A stretch of DNA of 64,000 nt from Chelatococcus sp. YT9 (GTDB taxonomy: Bacteria; Pseudomonadota; Alphaproteobacteria; Rhizobiales; Beijerinckiaceae), in NCBI RefSeq assembly GCF_018398315.1, contig NZ_JAHBRW010000001.1:2488501-2552500 (forward strand), written 5' to 3'. A program made the translations under genes and the position numbers. This document shows positions 9,233-15,488 of this stretch, piece by piece. How positions within the stretch are numbered: the stretch's first letter is position 1; every line of letters begins with the position of its first letter. The notes beneath the pieces are model-generated. The model worked only from the letters and a program-made list of their open reading frames with translations, was not told where the DNA came from and made no database searches.

Positions 9233-9515
9233 CGATATCGCTCGCGTTGCCAAGGACAACTGGAAGATCCGGCGGCGCGTCGTTTTCGGCGCGCTCGGCT
9301 ACATCGCCATCATGCTCGCCTTCATCGTCCTCGTGGGCACGGACAGTGCCCTGTTTGGGCAGGTCGCCGTTGGCCTGATCGGGGCGGCCGTTGCCATCAT
9401 CGGCTCGTACGTCTTCGGAGCCGTTTGGGATGACAACGGCAAGCGCCGGCTCATGGCCGAGCGCGACGAGCCGGAAGACAGTGAACCCCGCCGCTGGAGG
9501 AGGTTCAAGATATGA
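9225..9515 (+). CDS. holin-like membrane protein (96 aa)
   Basis: 96 residues with two predicted membrane helices (about residues 22-41 and 48-68, AVGLIGAAVAIIGSYVFGAV), a charged N terminus and a strongly charged C-terminal tail (DEPEDSEPRRWRRFKI). This layout and its place between endolysin and spanins are those of phage holins or 3TM-holin-like proteins. It overlaps the endolysin by 8 bases and the next gene by an ATGA. Confidence 0.72.
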   Translation: MADDIARVAKDNWKIRRRVVFGALGYIAIMLAFIVLVGTDSALFGQVAVGLIGAAVAIIGSYVFGAVWDDNGKRRLMAERDEPEDSEPRRWRRFKI

Positions 9516-9913
9516 AATGGATAGCCGCACTGCTGGGCACCAGCCCGGCAGTGCTCTACGTGGCGCTCGCCCTGGCCGTCGGCGTGCCCGCGGCCTTCTG
9601 GACCTACGGCGCCTGGCAATATCGCTCTGGCCGCTCGGTGGGCAAGGCGGAGGTGACACTTGCCGTTGAGCGCGCCACCGCCGCGGAACGCGAGCGCCAG
9701 TGGATCGCCAATGAGGCGGCCCAAGCCGTGGCCCGCGAACAGGTCGAGCGCCTCACCAAGAGCCGCGACCGACTCCAATCCCTCCTGAAGGAAATCGCCG
9801 ATGCGGCAGATCAAGATCCTCTGCGCGATGCTTGCGGTGTTGGCGCTGACAGCAGCATGCGGCTCGACAAAATTCGTCGCCCAGCCGCCGGTCCTAAGAC
9901 CTCCTCCCGCTGA
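9512..9913 (+). CDS. i-spanin (Rz-like)
   Basis: 133 residues. One N-terminal membrane helix (about 13-33) is followed by a short linker and a coiled coil rich in Ala, Glu, Arg (about residues 45-95). This is the Rz layout: inner-membrane anchored, coiled coil across the periplasm, which fuses inner and outer membrane in the last step of lysis. The o-spanin frame lies inside its 3' end in another frame (9801 onward), the classical overlapping Rz/Rz1 arrangement. Confidence 0.75.
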   Translation: MKWIAALLGTSPAVLYVALALAVGVPAAFWTYGAWQYRSGRSVGKAEVTLAVERATAAERERQWIANEAAQAVAREQVERLTKSRDRLQSLLKEIADAADQDPLRDACGVGADSSMRLDKIRRPAAGPKTSSR

Positions 9914-10091
9914 ACTGGAGAAGGACTGCGCCGACACCGTCTCTTTGCCCAAGCGTAGGCTCGCACAGCACGAAGTCGAGCGCCTTTGGGGGCAGGACCG
10001 CGCCAACCTTGTCGAGTGCGGGGAGGGCAAGGCCGCCCTGCGCGACTTCTACCGGGACAGGGATACGCGCCTGTCCCCGAAAGCTTCATGA
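9801..10091 (+). CDS. o-spanin (Rz1-like outer-membrane lipoprotein)
   Basis: 96 residues. A signal peptide ends in a lipobox (LTAAC, lipidated Cys20), followed by a Pro-rich stretch (QPPVLRPPPAELEKDC), as in Rz1 proteins. Starts 113 bases inside the i-spanin gene in the +1 frame. The product should sit in the outer membrane and bind the i-spanin coiled coil. Longer than lambda Rz1, with extra cysteines (CADT, VECGEG) in the C-terminal half. Confidence 0.75.
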   Translation: MRQIKILCAMLAVLALTAACGSTKFVAQPPVLRPPPAELEKDCADTVSLPKRRLAQHEVERLWGQDRANLVECGEGKAALRDFYRDRDTRLSPKAS

Positions 10092-10399
10092 TGGAATTTT
10101 CTTTCCTATTCGGGGCCGTCTCGGCCTGCGTGGCCGTTGTTGGCGCGATCGCCGCTGCGCTGCGCCATCAGCACAACCAGATCCGAGCGGTGCAACAGGA
10201 CGCGGCACACGAGATCGACGCCATTCGGGAGCAGGTGACCGCAACACGCCGGGCGCTGACCGAATTTCAGGTCGAAGTCGCCAAGAACTACACGACCAAC
10301 AGCGTCATTCAGCAGGTCGAGGACAGGCTTGTCGCCGCGATCAACCGCATCGGCGACCGCCTCGATCAAGCCTTCGACAAGCTCGCATCCCGACAGTAA
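10088..10399 (+). CDS. membrane-anchored coiled-coil protein (103 aa)
   Basis: 103 residues. One N-terminal membrane helix (FLFGAVSACVAVVGAIAAAL) precedes a long amphipathic coiled coil (HQHNQIRAVQQDAAHEIDAI and onward to the end). Its start overlaps the o-spanin stop. It might be a second holin or antiholin, or a regulator of lysis timing. No family recognised. Confidence 0.62.
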   Translation: MMEFSFLFGAVSACVAVVGAIAAALRHQHNQIRAVQQDAAHEIDAIREQVTATRRALTEFQVEVAKNYTTNSVIQQVEDRLVAAINRIGDRLDQAFDKLASRQ

Positions 10400-10410
10400 C
10401 GGAGGGCCTT

Positions 10411-11055
10411 ATGCGCAAGCCCCTATATCGTGCGGCTCAGATCTTCGGCGCCGCGTGCGCTGCCGTGCTCATCCTCGCCCTTCTCGCTTTCTCCGCCCCC
10501 GCTCATGCCCCGGCACCTACGGCCGGCGCGGTCGTCTATCTTGGTGACACGCATGGCCACGGGTCGGGCGTTCACATCGGCGACGGCTACATCCTCACGG
10601 CCGCGCACGTTGTGCGCTCCGAAAAGACGATGCCCGTTGTTACGGATGACGGGACTACGGTCGAGGGTGCCGTGCTTTGGGCGAGCCCCGAATACGACGT
10701 GGCCCTCATCCGCGCGCCTGTGAATGCGAAGGCGGCACCGCTCGCCTGCCGCGAGGCGAAGGTTGGCGAAGAGATCCGCGCCTCCGGCAACCCGTATGAC
10801 CAGAAGTTCGTCACGGCTCGAGGCCACGTAAGCGGAGCCGCTCGCGAATACGAGCCGTGGAAACGCGTGCTCGTGATCGACACGACGATGGTTCACGGTA
10901 TGAGCGGTGGCCCGACCTTTGACATGCAGGGCAACGTCGTCGGGATCAATGTCGGTGTAATGGTCGTGAGCCAGGGCATGGCGTCTTATGTCGCCAGCTT
11001 CGGCTACATCGTGCCCGGCTCGACCGTCTGCATGCTCATGGGTCGGGAGGATTGA
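10411..11055 (+). CDS. exported trypsin-like serine protease in prophage
   Basis: 214 residues. A signal peptide or anchor occupies about residues 1-30. The S1-type catalytic triad is visible: His in YILTAAHVV (about residue 66), Asp in EYDVALIRA (about 95), and Ser in MVHGMSGGPTF (about 167), with the family's downstream GIN...FGYIVPG. A GGAGGG ribosome-binding site lies 4-5 bases before the ATG. Its stop overlaps the start of the next gene by one base. A periplasmic protease is unusual in a lysis/late operon. It may act as a conversion factor in the lysogen or help lysis, which is inference. Confidence 0.85.
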   Translation: MRKPLYRAAQIFGAACAAVLILALLAFSAPAHAPAPTAGAVVYLGDTHGHGSGVHIGDGYILTAAHVVRSEKTMPVVTDDGTTVEGAVLWASPEYDVALIRAPVNAKAAPLACREAKVGEEIRASGNPYDQKFVTARGHVSGAAREYEPWKRVLVIDTTMVHGMSGGPTFDMQGNVVGINVGVMVVSQGMASYVASFGYIVPGSTVCMLMGRED

Positions 11056-12299
11056 TGCAAGCGCCCGTCACTGATGAACAAGCCAGAGAGGCAGCTGAGG
11101 CTTTGGCCGCTTACGGTTCGCAGGTGAAAGCCGCGAGGGCGCTAGGAATCGCCCGTTCCACGTTCCAGAATCGGCTTGCCAAAGGCAGCGTCCCAACTCC
11201 CGTGTCTACCGCCGCAACCCCTGCCGAGCTCGTGGCGGCCGATCGCAAGATCGTCCGCTTACAGGACGAGGTGAATGACCTCCGCGCAAAGTTGCGCGAG
11301 GCACAGCGCGGTCATCTCGCCGACGAGGTTGTGCTTGAGGCGCTGGGCGTCATGGGTGCTGCGCCCGAGAGCCCGCCGGACTGGCTGACGCGCATCCCGG
11401 CTGCTTCCACGACCAAAACCCCGGAAGTGCCCGTCACGATCTGGTCGGACTGGCACATTCCGGAGGTGGTGAGGCCCGAGGAGGTCGGCGGCGTCAACGA
11501 GTACAACATCGAGATTGCCGAACGCCGCGTTCGCCGTCTCCTCGATGCCACGATTGACATTTGTGCCAACCACGGGCCGAAGAACTATCCAGGTATCGTG
11601 GTCAACCTGCTCGGCGACTTTGTTTCCGGTGGCCTTCATCCGGAACTGGCCAAGACCGACGACGAAGAGGTCATCCCGGCCGCCCTTCGCTGCCGCGATC
11701 TGCTCATTGCGGGGCTGGAGCGGATGGCCACGATCTTCGGCAAGGTCTACGTGCCATGCACGGCCGGCAATCATGGCCGAGGCACGCCGAAGCCGGAGTT
11801 CAAGCGCTATGTCTACAAGAACTTCGACTGGCTGATTTACCAGCTTCTGCAAAGGCACTTCGCGAACGACCCCCGCGTAAACATCGACATCCGCGCTTCA
11901 AACGAGGTTCACTATCGAGTCTACGGGCAGCGCTACCTCGCCATGCATGGCGACATGCTGGGCGTGAAGGGTGGCGACGGTATTATCGGCTCGATCGGGC
12001 CGATTATGCGCGGCGAAGTGAAGACGCGAGGTCAGGCGACCTCTCTGGGCAATGACTATGACATCCTGCTCATGGGCCATTGGCATCAGGAGCTCTGGTT
12101 GCCTCGCGCTATCGTTGCCAACACACTCAAGGGGTTCGACGAGTACGCAAAGAACGCCCTGAGGGCACCCCCGAGCGAGCCCTCGCAGCCGCTCTGGTTC
12201 GTCCATCCGACTCGCGGCATCACCAGTCGTTGGGCGGTGAAGGTTGAGGAGCATAAACCGGCCGCTGCTGACTGGGTGTCATGGCGGGAAGCGGCATGA
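11055..12299 (+). CDS. HTH-metallophosphoesterase fusion protein
   Basis: 414 residues. Residues 8-40 look like a Fis/Psq-type helix-turn-helix (AYGSQVKAARALGIARSTFQ). A coiled-coil linker (about 58-85) follows, and then a calcineurin-like phosphoesterase domain with all five metal/active-site blocks: SDWHIP, LLGDFVSG, GNHGR, MHGDML and GHWHQ. Such enzymes use two metal ions to cut phosphoesters, often in nucleic acids. ATG 11055 overlaps the protease stop; an in-frame TTG three bases upstream is less likely. A DNA-targeted nuclease is a reasonable inference, not shown. Confidence 0.86.
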   Translation: MQAPVTDEQAREAAEALAAYGSQVKAARALGIARSTFQNRLAKGSVPTPVSTAATPAELVAADRKIVRLQDEVNDLRAKLREAQRGHLADEVVLEALGVMGAAPESPPDWLTRIPAASTTKTPEVPVTIWSDWHIPEVVRPEEVGGVNEYNIEIAERRVRRLLDATIDICANHGPKNYPGIVVNLLGDFVSGGLHPELAKTDDEEVIPAALRCRDLLIAGLERMATIFGKVYVPCTAGNHGRGTPKPEFKRYVYKNFDWLIYQLLQRHFANDPRVNIDIRASNEVHYRVYGQRYLAMHGDMLGVKGGDGIIGSIGPIMRGEVKTRGQATSLGNDYDILLMGHWHQELWLPRAIVANTLKGFDEYAKNALRAPPSEPSQPLWFVHPTRGITSRWAVKVEEHKPAAADWVSWREAA

Positions 12300-12691
12300 T
12301 GTGCGAGGCCTGCCAAGGCGCTGGCTTGGCGCTCGAAGACCTTCGCAACGCGCCTGGCTTCATCTATCTCGCCACCCCCTACAGCAAGTATGCGGCTGGC
12401 TTGGATGCAGCCGCGGCCGAAGCGAGCCGAATTGCCGCGCGGCTGATGGCCCGTGGCTTCCGCGTCTTGTCTCCCATTGCGCACAGCCATGCCGTCTCTG
12501 AAGCCGGCAACCTCGACAAGATGCACCCGGAGCTCTGGGCTTACCAGGACGGGCCGCTTCTGGACGCCGCAGCCGCTGTCGTTGTCGTGCTGATGCCCGG
12601 CTGGGCAGAAAGCGCGGGTGTGCGTGCGGAGATCGACATCGCGCGGAAACAACGCAAGCCTATCGTCTTCCTTCATCCGGAGCATGCATGA
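12296..12691 (+). CDS. DUF1937 protein, nucleoside 2-deoxyribosyltransferase-like
   Basis: About 131 residues. The core starts at GFIYLATPYS and includes GFRVLSPIAHSHAV, LDAAAAVVVVLMPGWAESAG and a VRAEIDIARKQRKPIVFL end. This is the Rossmann-like layout of DUF1937, related to nucleoside 2-deoxyribosyltransferases. An N-terminal C-x2-C (MMCEACQG) precedes the domain. ATG 12296 overlaps the previous stop (ATGA) and has a GGGAAG before it; an in-frame ATG at 12281 is possible. Likely acts on nucleotides during phage replication, by inference from the family. Confidence 0.85.
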   Translation: MMCEACQGAGLALEDLRNAPGFIYLATPYSKYAAGLDAAAAEASRIAARLMARGFRVLSPIAHSHAVSEAGNLDKMHPELWAYQDGPLLDAAAAVVVVLMPGWAESAGVRAEIDIARKQRKPIVFLHPEHA

Positions 12692-12978
12692 CAGAGCCGA
12701 TGAGAGCGCAGATCCTCCGCCAGGGAATCGCGCTGACGTGTGGATCGCGGGATGAGGAATACGGCCCGCCCGCGGTCAATCTGGCCTGCGCTGGCGAGCT
12801 CAAGCGCGTGATCCGCAGATTTGCGGCCCGCGATATCAGCCCAGCCGAGCAGGAGGCGATCGATATGGTGATGACCAAAGTTGCGCGCGTGATCACCGGG
12901 CAACCCAAACCGGACACCTATGTCGACGGCGCGACCTACTTCGCGATCGCGGGTGAGGTGGCGCTGTCCGCACAGTAA
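12688..12978 (+). CDS. DUF6378 domain phage protein
   Basis: 96 residues. The pattern RDEEYGPPAVNL, then KRVIRRFAARDISPAEQEA, then VARVITGQPKPDTYVDGATY with a final AIAGEVAL matches DUF6378. This is a small all-helical family common next to nucleotide-metabolism genes in phages of Alphaproteobacteria. Function unknown. Overlaps the DUF1937 gene by four bases, so both belong to the same operon. It is the last gene before a 390-base spacer. Confidence 0.82.
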   Translation: MTEPMRAQILRQGIALTCGSRDEEYGPPAVNLACAGELKRVIRRFAARDISPAEQEAIDMVMTKVARVITGQPKPDTYVDGATYFAIAGEVALSAQ

Positions 12979-13184
12979 AGGTCAAGATGATAGGCAGAAA
13001 GTAGAAGAACGGTAGTATGTTACGCATGCAACACGGCGCGCTAACATAAAAAAGCTAAAACTTAGCAAAATAAAACGCCAGCTTTGCCGCACGAGACCGC
13101 GATTAGTTTCACCCCGCGACAAAATGTAACTACAGTGAACCAAATACCACTTTGAGTTCATTAACTTTTGAGACATATTCGAGG
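12979..13184. promoter_or_regulatory. AT-rich palindromic control region of the prophage
   Basis: The base composition falls abruptly to AT-rich in an otherwise GC-rich genome. Inverted repeats are seen at 13016-13048 (TATGTTA ... TAACATA) and 13054-13066 (GCTAA-aac-TTAGC). A possible promoter for the element downstream has TTGAGT at 13152-13157 and ATATTC at 13175-13180, 17 bases apart. No gene is supported. It is probably an operator and promoter region for what follows. Confidence 0.45.
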
Positions 13185-13335
13185 GGCTTGCGCGAAAAGG
13201 GTGCAAGCCGGGATTGGAAGCCCGACCGACATTGGACCGGCGCCGACCTATGGGTCAGGCGCCGCGGGAGAGCCTTGTGCTCTGCCGTGGTCCAATGCCG
13301 CGGTCTTCCAACCTGCGGTTGCCTGGCCCACCAGG
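13185..13335 (+). ncRNA. candidate structured RNA with three-way junction (prophage)
   Basis: Dense, nested complementarity. Hairpin A is 13185-13191 with 13203-13209 (7 bp). Then a stem: 13214-13220 with 13305-13311 (7 bp), 13225-13228 with 13301-13304 (4 bp), and 13230-13238 with 13289-13297 (9 bp, CATTGGACC/GGTCCAATG). It closes a junction with two arms: 13239-13248 with 13253-13263 (10 bp, one bulged A, TATG loop) and 13269-13273 with 13279-13283 (5 bp, plus CGG/CCG 13265-13267 with 13285-13287). A small hairpin lies at 13322-13335. Strand is inferred from the AT-rich promoter-like DNA on the left and the small gene on the right. I do not recognise it as a known family. It could be an sRNA or the leader of the gene at 13367. 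Confidence 0.5.
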
Positions 13336-13366
13336 GACGGGCGTTGGGGTGGGGGATGTCAAAAAA

Positions 13367-13555
13367 ATGGATACGGCGATGGAATGTGCGGCTCATGTCG
13401 CGCAAACGGAGGACTCTGAGTCTCTGCTGTCCGAGTTAGTGGATGCTATGTCTCTGGTCGGTCGAGATGGGCAGTACGTGCATGCTGAGGTCGCGATGTC
13501 GTTCGACCTTTACGGACGCCTATCTCGTTGGCTGGAGGGGGTACGTGCTTGGTAA
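13367..13555 (+). CDS. small hypothetical prophage protein (62 aa)
   Basis: 62 residues, acidic and helix-rich (SESLLSELVDAMSLVGRDGQ, VHAEVAMSFDLYGRLSRWLE). A purine-rich GGTGGGGG lies about 11 bases before the ATG, which is directly preceded by six A residues. The frame is open further upstream, but that part crosses the structured segment. No family recognised. It ends 9 bases before the end of the opposing SRAP gene. Confidence 0.5.
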   Translation: MDTAMECAAHVAQTEDSESLLSELVDAMSLVGRDGQYVHAEVAMSFDLYGRLSRWLEGVRAW

Positions 13556-13564
13556 TAGCGGAGA

Positions 13565-14290
13565 TCACGCACCGCCACCATCGTCCTGCTTCACGCCTCG
13601 GGCAACGATTTGCAGTGAGCCGTCCGGGAGTGGACGCTGTAGGTCCTTGGCCTCGCTCCAGGGCGCCCGCATCCAGATTTCCCGCTCCGCCTCGGTGGTG
13701 AGAATGACGGGCATGGCTGTGGGATGAATGGGAGCCACTTCGGCGTTCGCGTCCGTGGTCAGGAAGGCATAGAGGTCGGCTACCTCTAGTCCCTTCTTGA
13801 CCTTGCGCACGCTTGGCCAACGCTCGGTCCAGATGCCAGCGAAGAAGGCGAGCGGGCGCTCTTCGTTGAAGGCGAACCAGATATAGCCTCCAGCCTCTTT
13901 GTTGAACTCGCTGAATGATGTGAAGGGGACGAGGCAGCGGTTATCCGGCCCGAGCCAGCGCTGCCAGTGCTTGCTATCGGTTTTGCGGACATTAGTCGTG
14001 CCGCTGTCCGGCTCCAATTTCAGGAGCTCTTTGAAGTCGACGACCTGACCCTTGGCTTCCAGCTTCTCCGCGCGCTTCTTTGCTGCCTGCATCAGCGCGA
14101 ACTGCGATGACGGCATTCCCCAGCGGGCCAAAGCCAAGGCCCGCCCGTTCGGCCCATGGCGCACGATCGGTGCGGAATAGTCGGGGAAGACGCCCGGCAT
14201 GCGCTGGAGGTTGCCTGTGTAATCCTCGAAGGCCTTCGCCAGCTCGCGGATAGCCTGCTGGCCTTTGGTGACGGAGTAGAGATTGCACAC
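13565..14290 (-). CDS. SOS response-associated peptidase (SRAP / HMCES / YedK)
   Basis: 241 residues. SRAP proteins covalently trap abasic sites in single-stranded DNA through Cys2. The starting codon is GTG, giving M-C-N-L-Y; Cys2 must be exposed after removal of Met, which fixes this start. Other family residues are visible: Asn100 (GTTNVRKT), Glu128 (RCLVPFTSFSEF, variant of the usual FYEW) and His189 (PIHPTAMPVIL). The two upstream genes are on the same strand and overlap or abut, and a GTTC-N7-GTTC LexA site lies upstream of the operon. A shift in the usual R-x-E-T segment to NVRKT is a variant. Confidence 0.9.
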   Translation of the reverse strand: MCNLYSVTKGQQAIRELAKAFEDYTGNLQRMPGVFPDYSAPIVRHGPNGRALALARWGMPSSQFALMQAAKKRAEKLEAKGQVVDFKELLKLEPDSGTTNVRKTDSKHWQRWLGPDNRCLVPFTSFSEFNKEAGGYIWFAFNEERPLAFFAGIWTERWPSVRKVKKGLEVADLYAFLTTDANAEVAPIHPTAMPVILTTEAEREIWMRAPWSEAKDLQRPLPDGSLQIVARGVKQDDGGGA

Positions 14291-14291
14291 A

Positions 14292-14612
14292 TCAGCCTCG
14301 CCGCTTTGGTTTTGCCGATCCCTTCTTCCACTGCGCCCAGGCGCGCCCCCGGCCACGTTCGCGAGGGTCGCAAATCTCGCCCCCGAACCTGTGCGCGAAC
14401 ACAAGAGCATGGGCCTCATCTGCGAAGCAGAAGACATTGTACCATTCGCCTTGATAGCAGACGGAATGGCCGCGCGGTGGGCAATTTTTATCCTCGCGGA
14501 AGGCCTGAATTTCATTATAGCGCCGACGTGTCACGAGATGATGCAGGGCCACCTGATGGGGCCAATCCCGGTCGATCGTGCTCGCCGACAGTTCGCCTTT
14601 ACGCCTGCTCAT
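14292..14612 (-). CDS. conserved hypothetical protein (CPPRGHSV/RFGGE type)
   Basis: About 106 residues. It contains DWPHQVALHHL, then CPPRGHSVCY, EWYNVFCFADEAHALVF and HRFGGEICDP. I recognise this pattern from short uncharacterised proteins of Rhizobiales chromosomes and prophages; no function is known. The start at 14612 overlaps the zinc-ribbon gene by 14 bases, and the stop is next to the GTG of the SRAP gene. Its company with SRAP suggests a DNA damage context, as inference only. Confidence 0.72.
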   Translation of the reverse strand: MSRRKGELSASTIDRDWPHQVALHHLVTRRRYNEIQAFREDKNCPPRGHSVCYQGEWYNVFCFADEAHALVFAHRFGGEICDPRERGRGRAWAQWKKGSAKPKRRG

Positions 14613-14904
14613 CCTCGCCCTCGTCACGGATCATTTTCATCATCGGCGAGATGCGGTGAAACTGCCGTGTCCGGCGCAGATGCCAGACCCACGGCTTGGT
14701 CTCGGCGCTGACGCTCATCCCGCCGCGACGCAGGCACTTCTGGCAGCGAAAGCGGCTCGTTAGCTCTTTGATGTCGAGACTGTCAGGGCCGGGCACTCTG
14801 GTCGGGTCGACACTAGCGCAGTGGCTGCACAGGGGGCAGCTGACGGAAAGGGGGACGCTCGCCTTTCGTAGTTCGCCAAGTCTCACAGGCGGGAGGTCGA
14901 CCAT
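14599..14904 (-). CDS. small zinc-ribbon-like protein
   Basis: 101 residues. Two Cys pairs (CPLCSHC around residues 20-26 and CQKC around residues 54-57) could hold one zinc ion. The spacer contains DSLDIKELTSRF, and the C-terminal half is basic and helical. First gene of a three-gene minus-strand operon ending with SRAP. Short zinc-ribbon proteins of this kind are common in Rhizobiales and of unknown role; a nucleic acid-binding role is plausible. Confidence 0.7.
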   Translation of the reverse strand: MVDLPPVRLGELRKASVPLSVSCPLCSHCASVDPTRVPGPDSLDIKELTSRFRCQKCLRRGGMSVSAETKPWVWHLRRTRQFHRISPMMKMIRDEGEDEQA

Positions 14905-14986
14905 TTCAACACCGGATTTCGCGGCCCCACGGCCGCCTCACGGCGCAGTCTCGTGGAGCCAGGGCGCTCCGTCTGTGCGGAGAGTC

Positions 14987-15071
14987 ACACCGTGAACAAA
15001 AAGGGAACAAGCGCCAATGCGCGTTCAGCAATCAATCTCCAATGAATCTCCAACGAAACACCGTGAACAAA
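14987..15071. repeat. 14-bp direct repeats near attR (arm-site or operator candidates)
   Basis: ACACCGTGAACAAA occurs exactly at 14987-15000 and at 15058-15071, 71 bases apart. A further inverted GTTCAC is at 15093-15098, between the second copy and the tRNA fragment. Repeated sites flanking an att core are typical of integrase arm-binding sites. They also include GAAC half-sites of the LexA-type motif, so both functions are possible. Confidence 0.45.
14994..15008 (-). promoter_or_regulatory. LexA box of the SRAP operon (GTTC-N7-GTTC)
   Basis: GAAC at 14994-14997 and GAAC at 15005-15008 are separated by 7 bases, that is GTTC-N7-GTTC on the minus strand. This is the alphaproteobacterial LexA consensus. 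It lies 90 bases before the first gene of the minus-strand operon ending in SRAP, so SOS control of that operon is likely. A second pair at 15065-15078 has a spacer of 6. Confidence 0.65.
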
Positions 15072-15137
15072 GGCGAACATTGGCGATCGGACGTTCACAT
15101 AAGTATATGATTTTAAACGCAAAAAACCCGCACTATC

Positions 15138-15186
15138 ACCGCTCATAACGGTCTGGTTGCAGGTTCGAGTCCTGCCGGGCCCACCA
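15138..15186 (+). other. attR: 3' fragment of a tRNA gene with CAU anticodon
   Basis: The anticodon loop CTCATAA (15142-15148, anticodon CAT at 15144-15146), anticodon-stem 3' strand, variable loop, T arm (GCAGG-TTCGAGT-CCTGC, 15159-15175), acceptor 3' strand CGGGCCC (15176-15182), discriminator A and encoded CCA (to 15186) are present. There is no 5' half: no GGGCCCG strand or D arm is found in the bases before it. It is therefore the displaced 3' end left by prophage integration in a tRNA-Met or related CAU tRNA gene. Identity with the intact gene should start near the anticodon stem. Confidence 0.85.
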
Positions 15187-15488
15187 ATGATTTCAAGTGC
15201 TTACCTGGACATGCGAACTTTCGCAGCGGTTTGCGGCAACGATAACGGCAATCGGTGTCAATGGACGTTCTGTTCCGTTAGTAGCCGCCACTATGAACGG
15301 AGCGGCATTCAAGCTGATCAGGCAATACCTTGCATGGTGGCGTATGAATGCCCGGCTTCGTCTTGCCGCAACTTCGCGATCACATGTGGCTATCCGCTTC
15401 TTGCGGTGCTCCGCTTTCACCGCTCATAACGATCAGGACTTTGGCGGCTGGCGCTGTATCATGCGCTCCAGACCCATTGGAGGATGCC
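15187..15488. other. 300-base spacer between attR and pirin, with a second copy of the att core
   Basis: No supported gene. The 15-base string tcaccgctcataacg (positions 15136-15150 at the tRNA fragment) recurs at 15417-15431. One plus-strand frame here (about 15221-15330) reads like a short piece of IS630-type transposase, too weak to call. The segment may be the scar of an earlier insertion at the same kind of site. Confidence 0.4.

Larger units (their letters stand above)
1..15186. mobile_element. P2-type tailed prophage, right-hand portion ending at attR
   Basis: A run of tail (gpE, tape measure, gpU, gpX, gpD, spike), lysis (endolysin, holin candidate, Rz/Rz1) and accessory genes ends at a 3' tRNA fragment, beyond which ordinary chromosomal genes start. 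The tail order E, tape measure, U, X, D is that of P2-like myophages. Head, integrase and repressor genes are absent and must lie left of position 1. The tRNA 3' end lies on the plus strand with chromosome to its right. This is the attR geometry expected if the phage restored the tRNA gene at its left end. The tape measure gene is broken, so the element is probably not able to make functional virions. Confidence 0.93.

Noticed and set aside
13356-13439. 27-codon frame starting at ATG 13356
   Set aside because: The ribosome-binding site lies directly against the ATG and the frame has no hydrophobic or conserved pattern; the 62-codon frame at 13367 fits better.
15120-15186. Intact tRNA gene
   Set aside because: No 5' acceptor strand, D arm or first half of the anticodon stem; only the 3' half is present.
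15221-15330. IS630-type transposase fragment
   Set aside because: Only a loose match (SVPLVAATMNGAAF-like); too short and not supported by inverted repeats.
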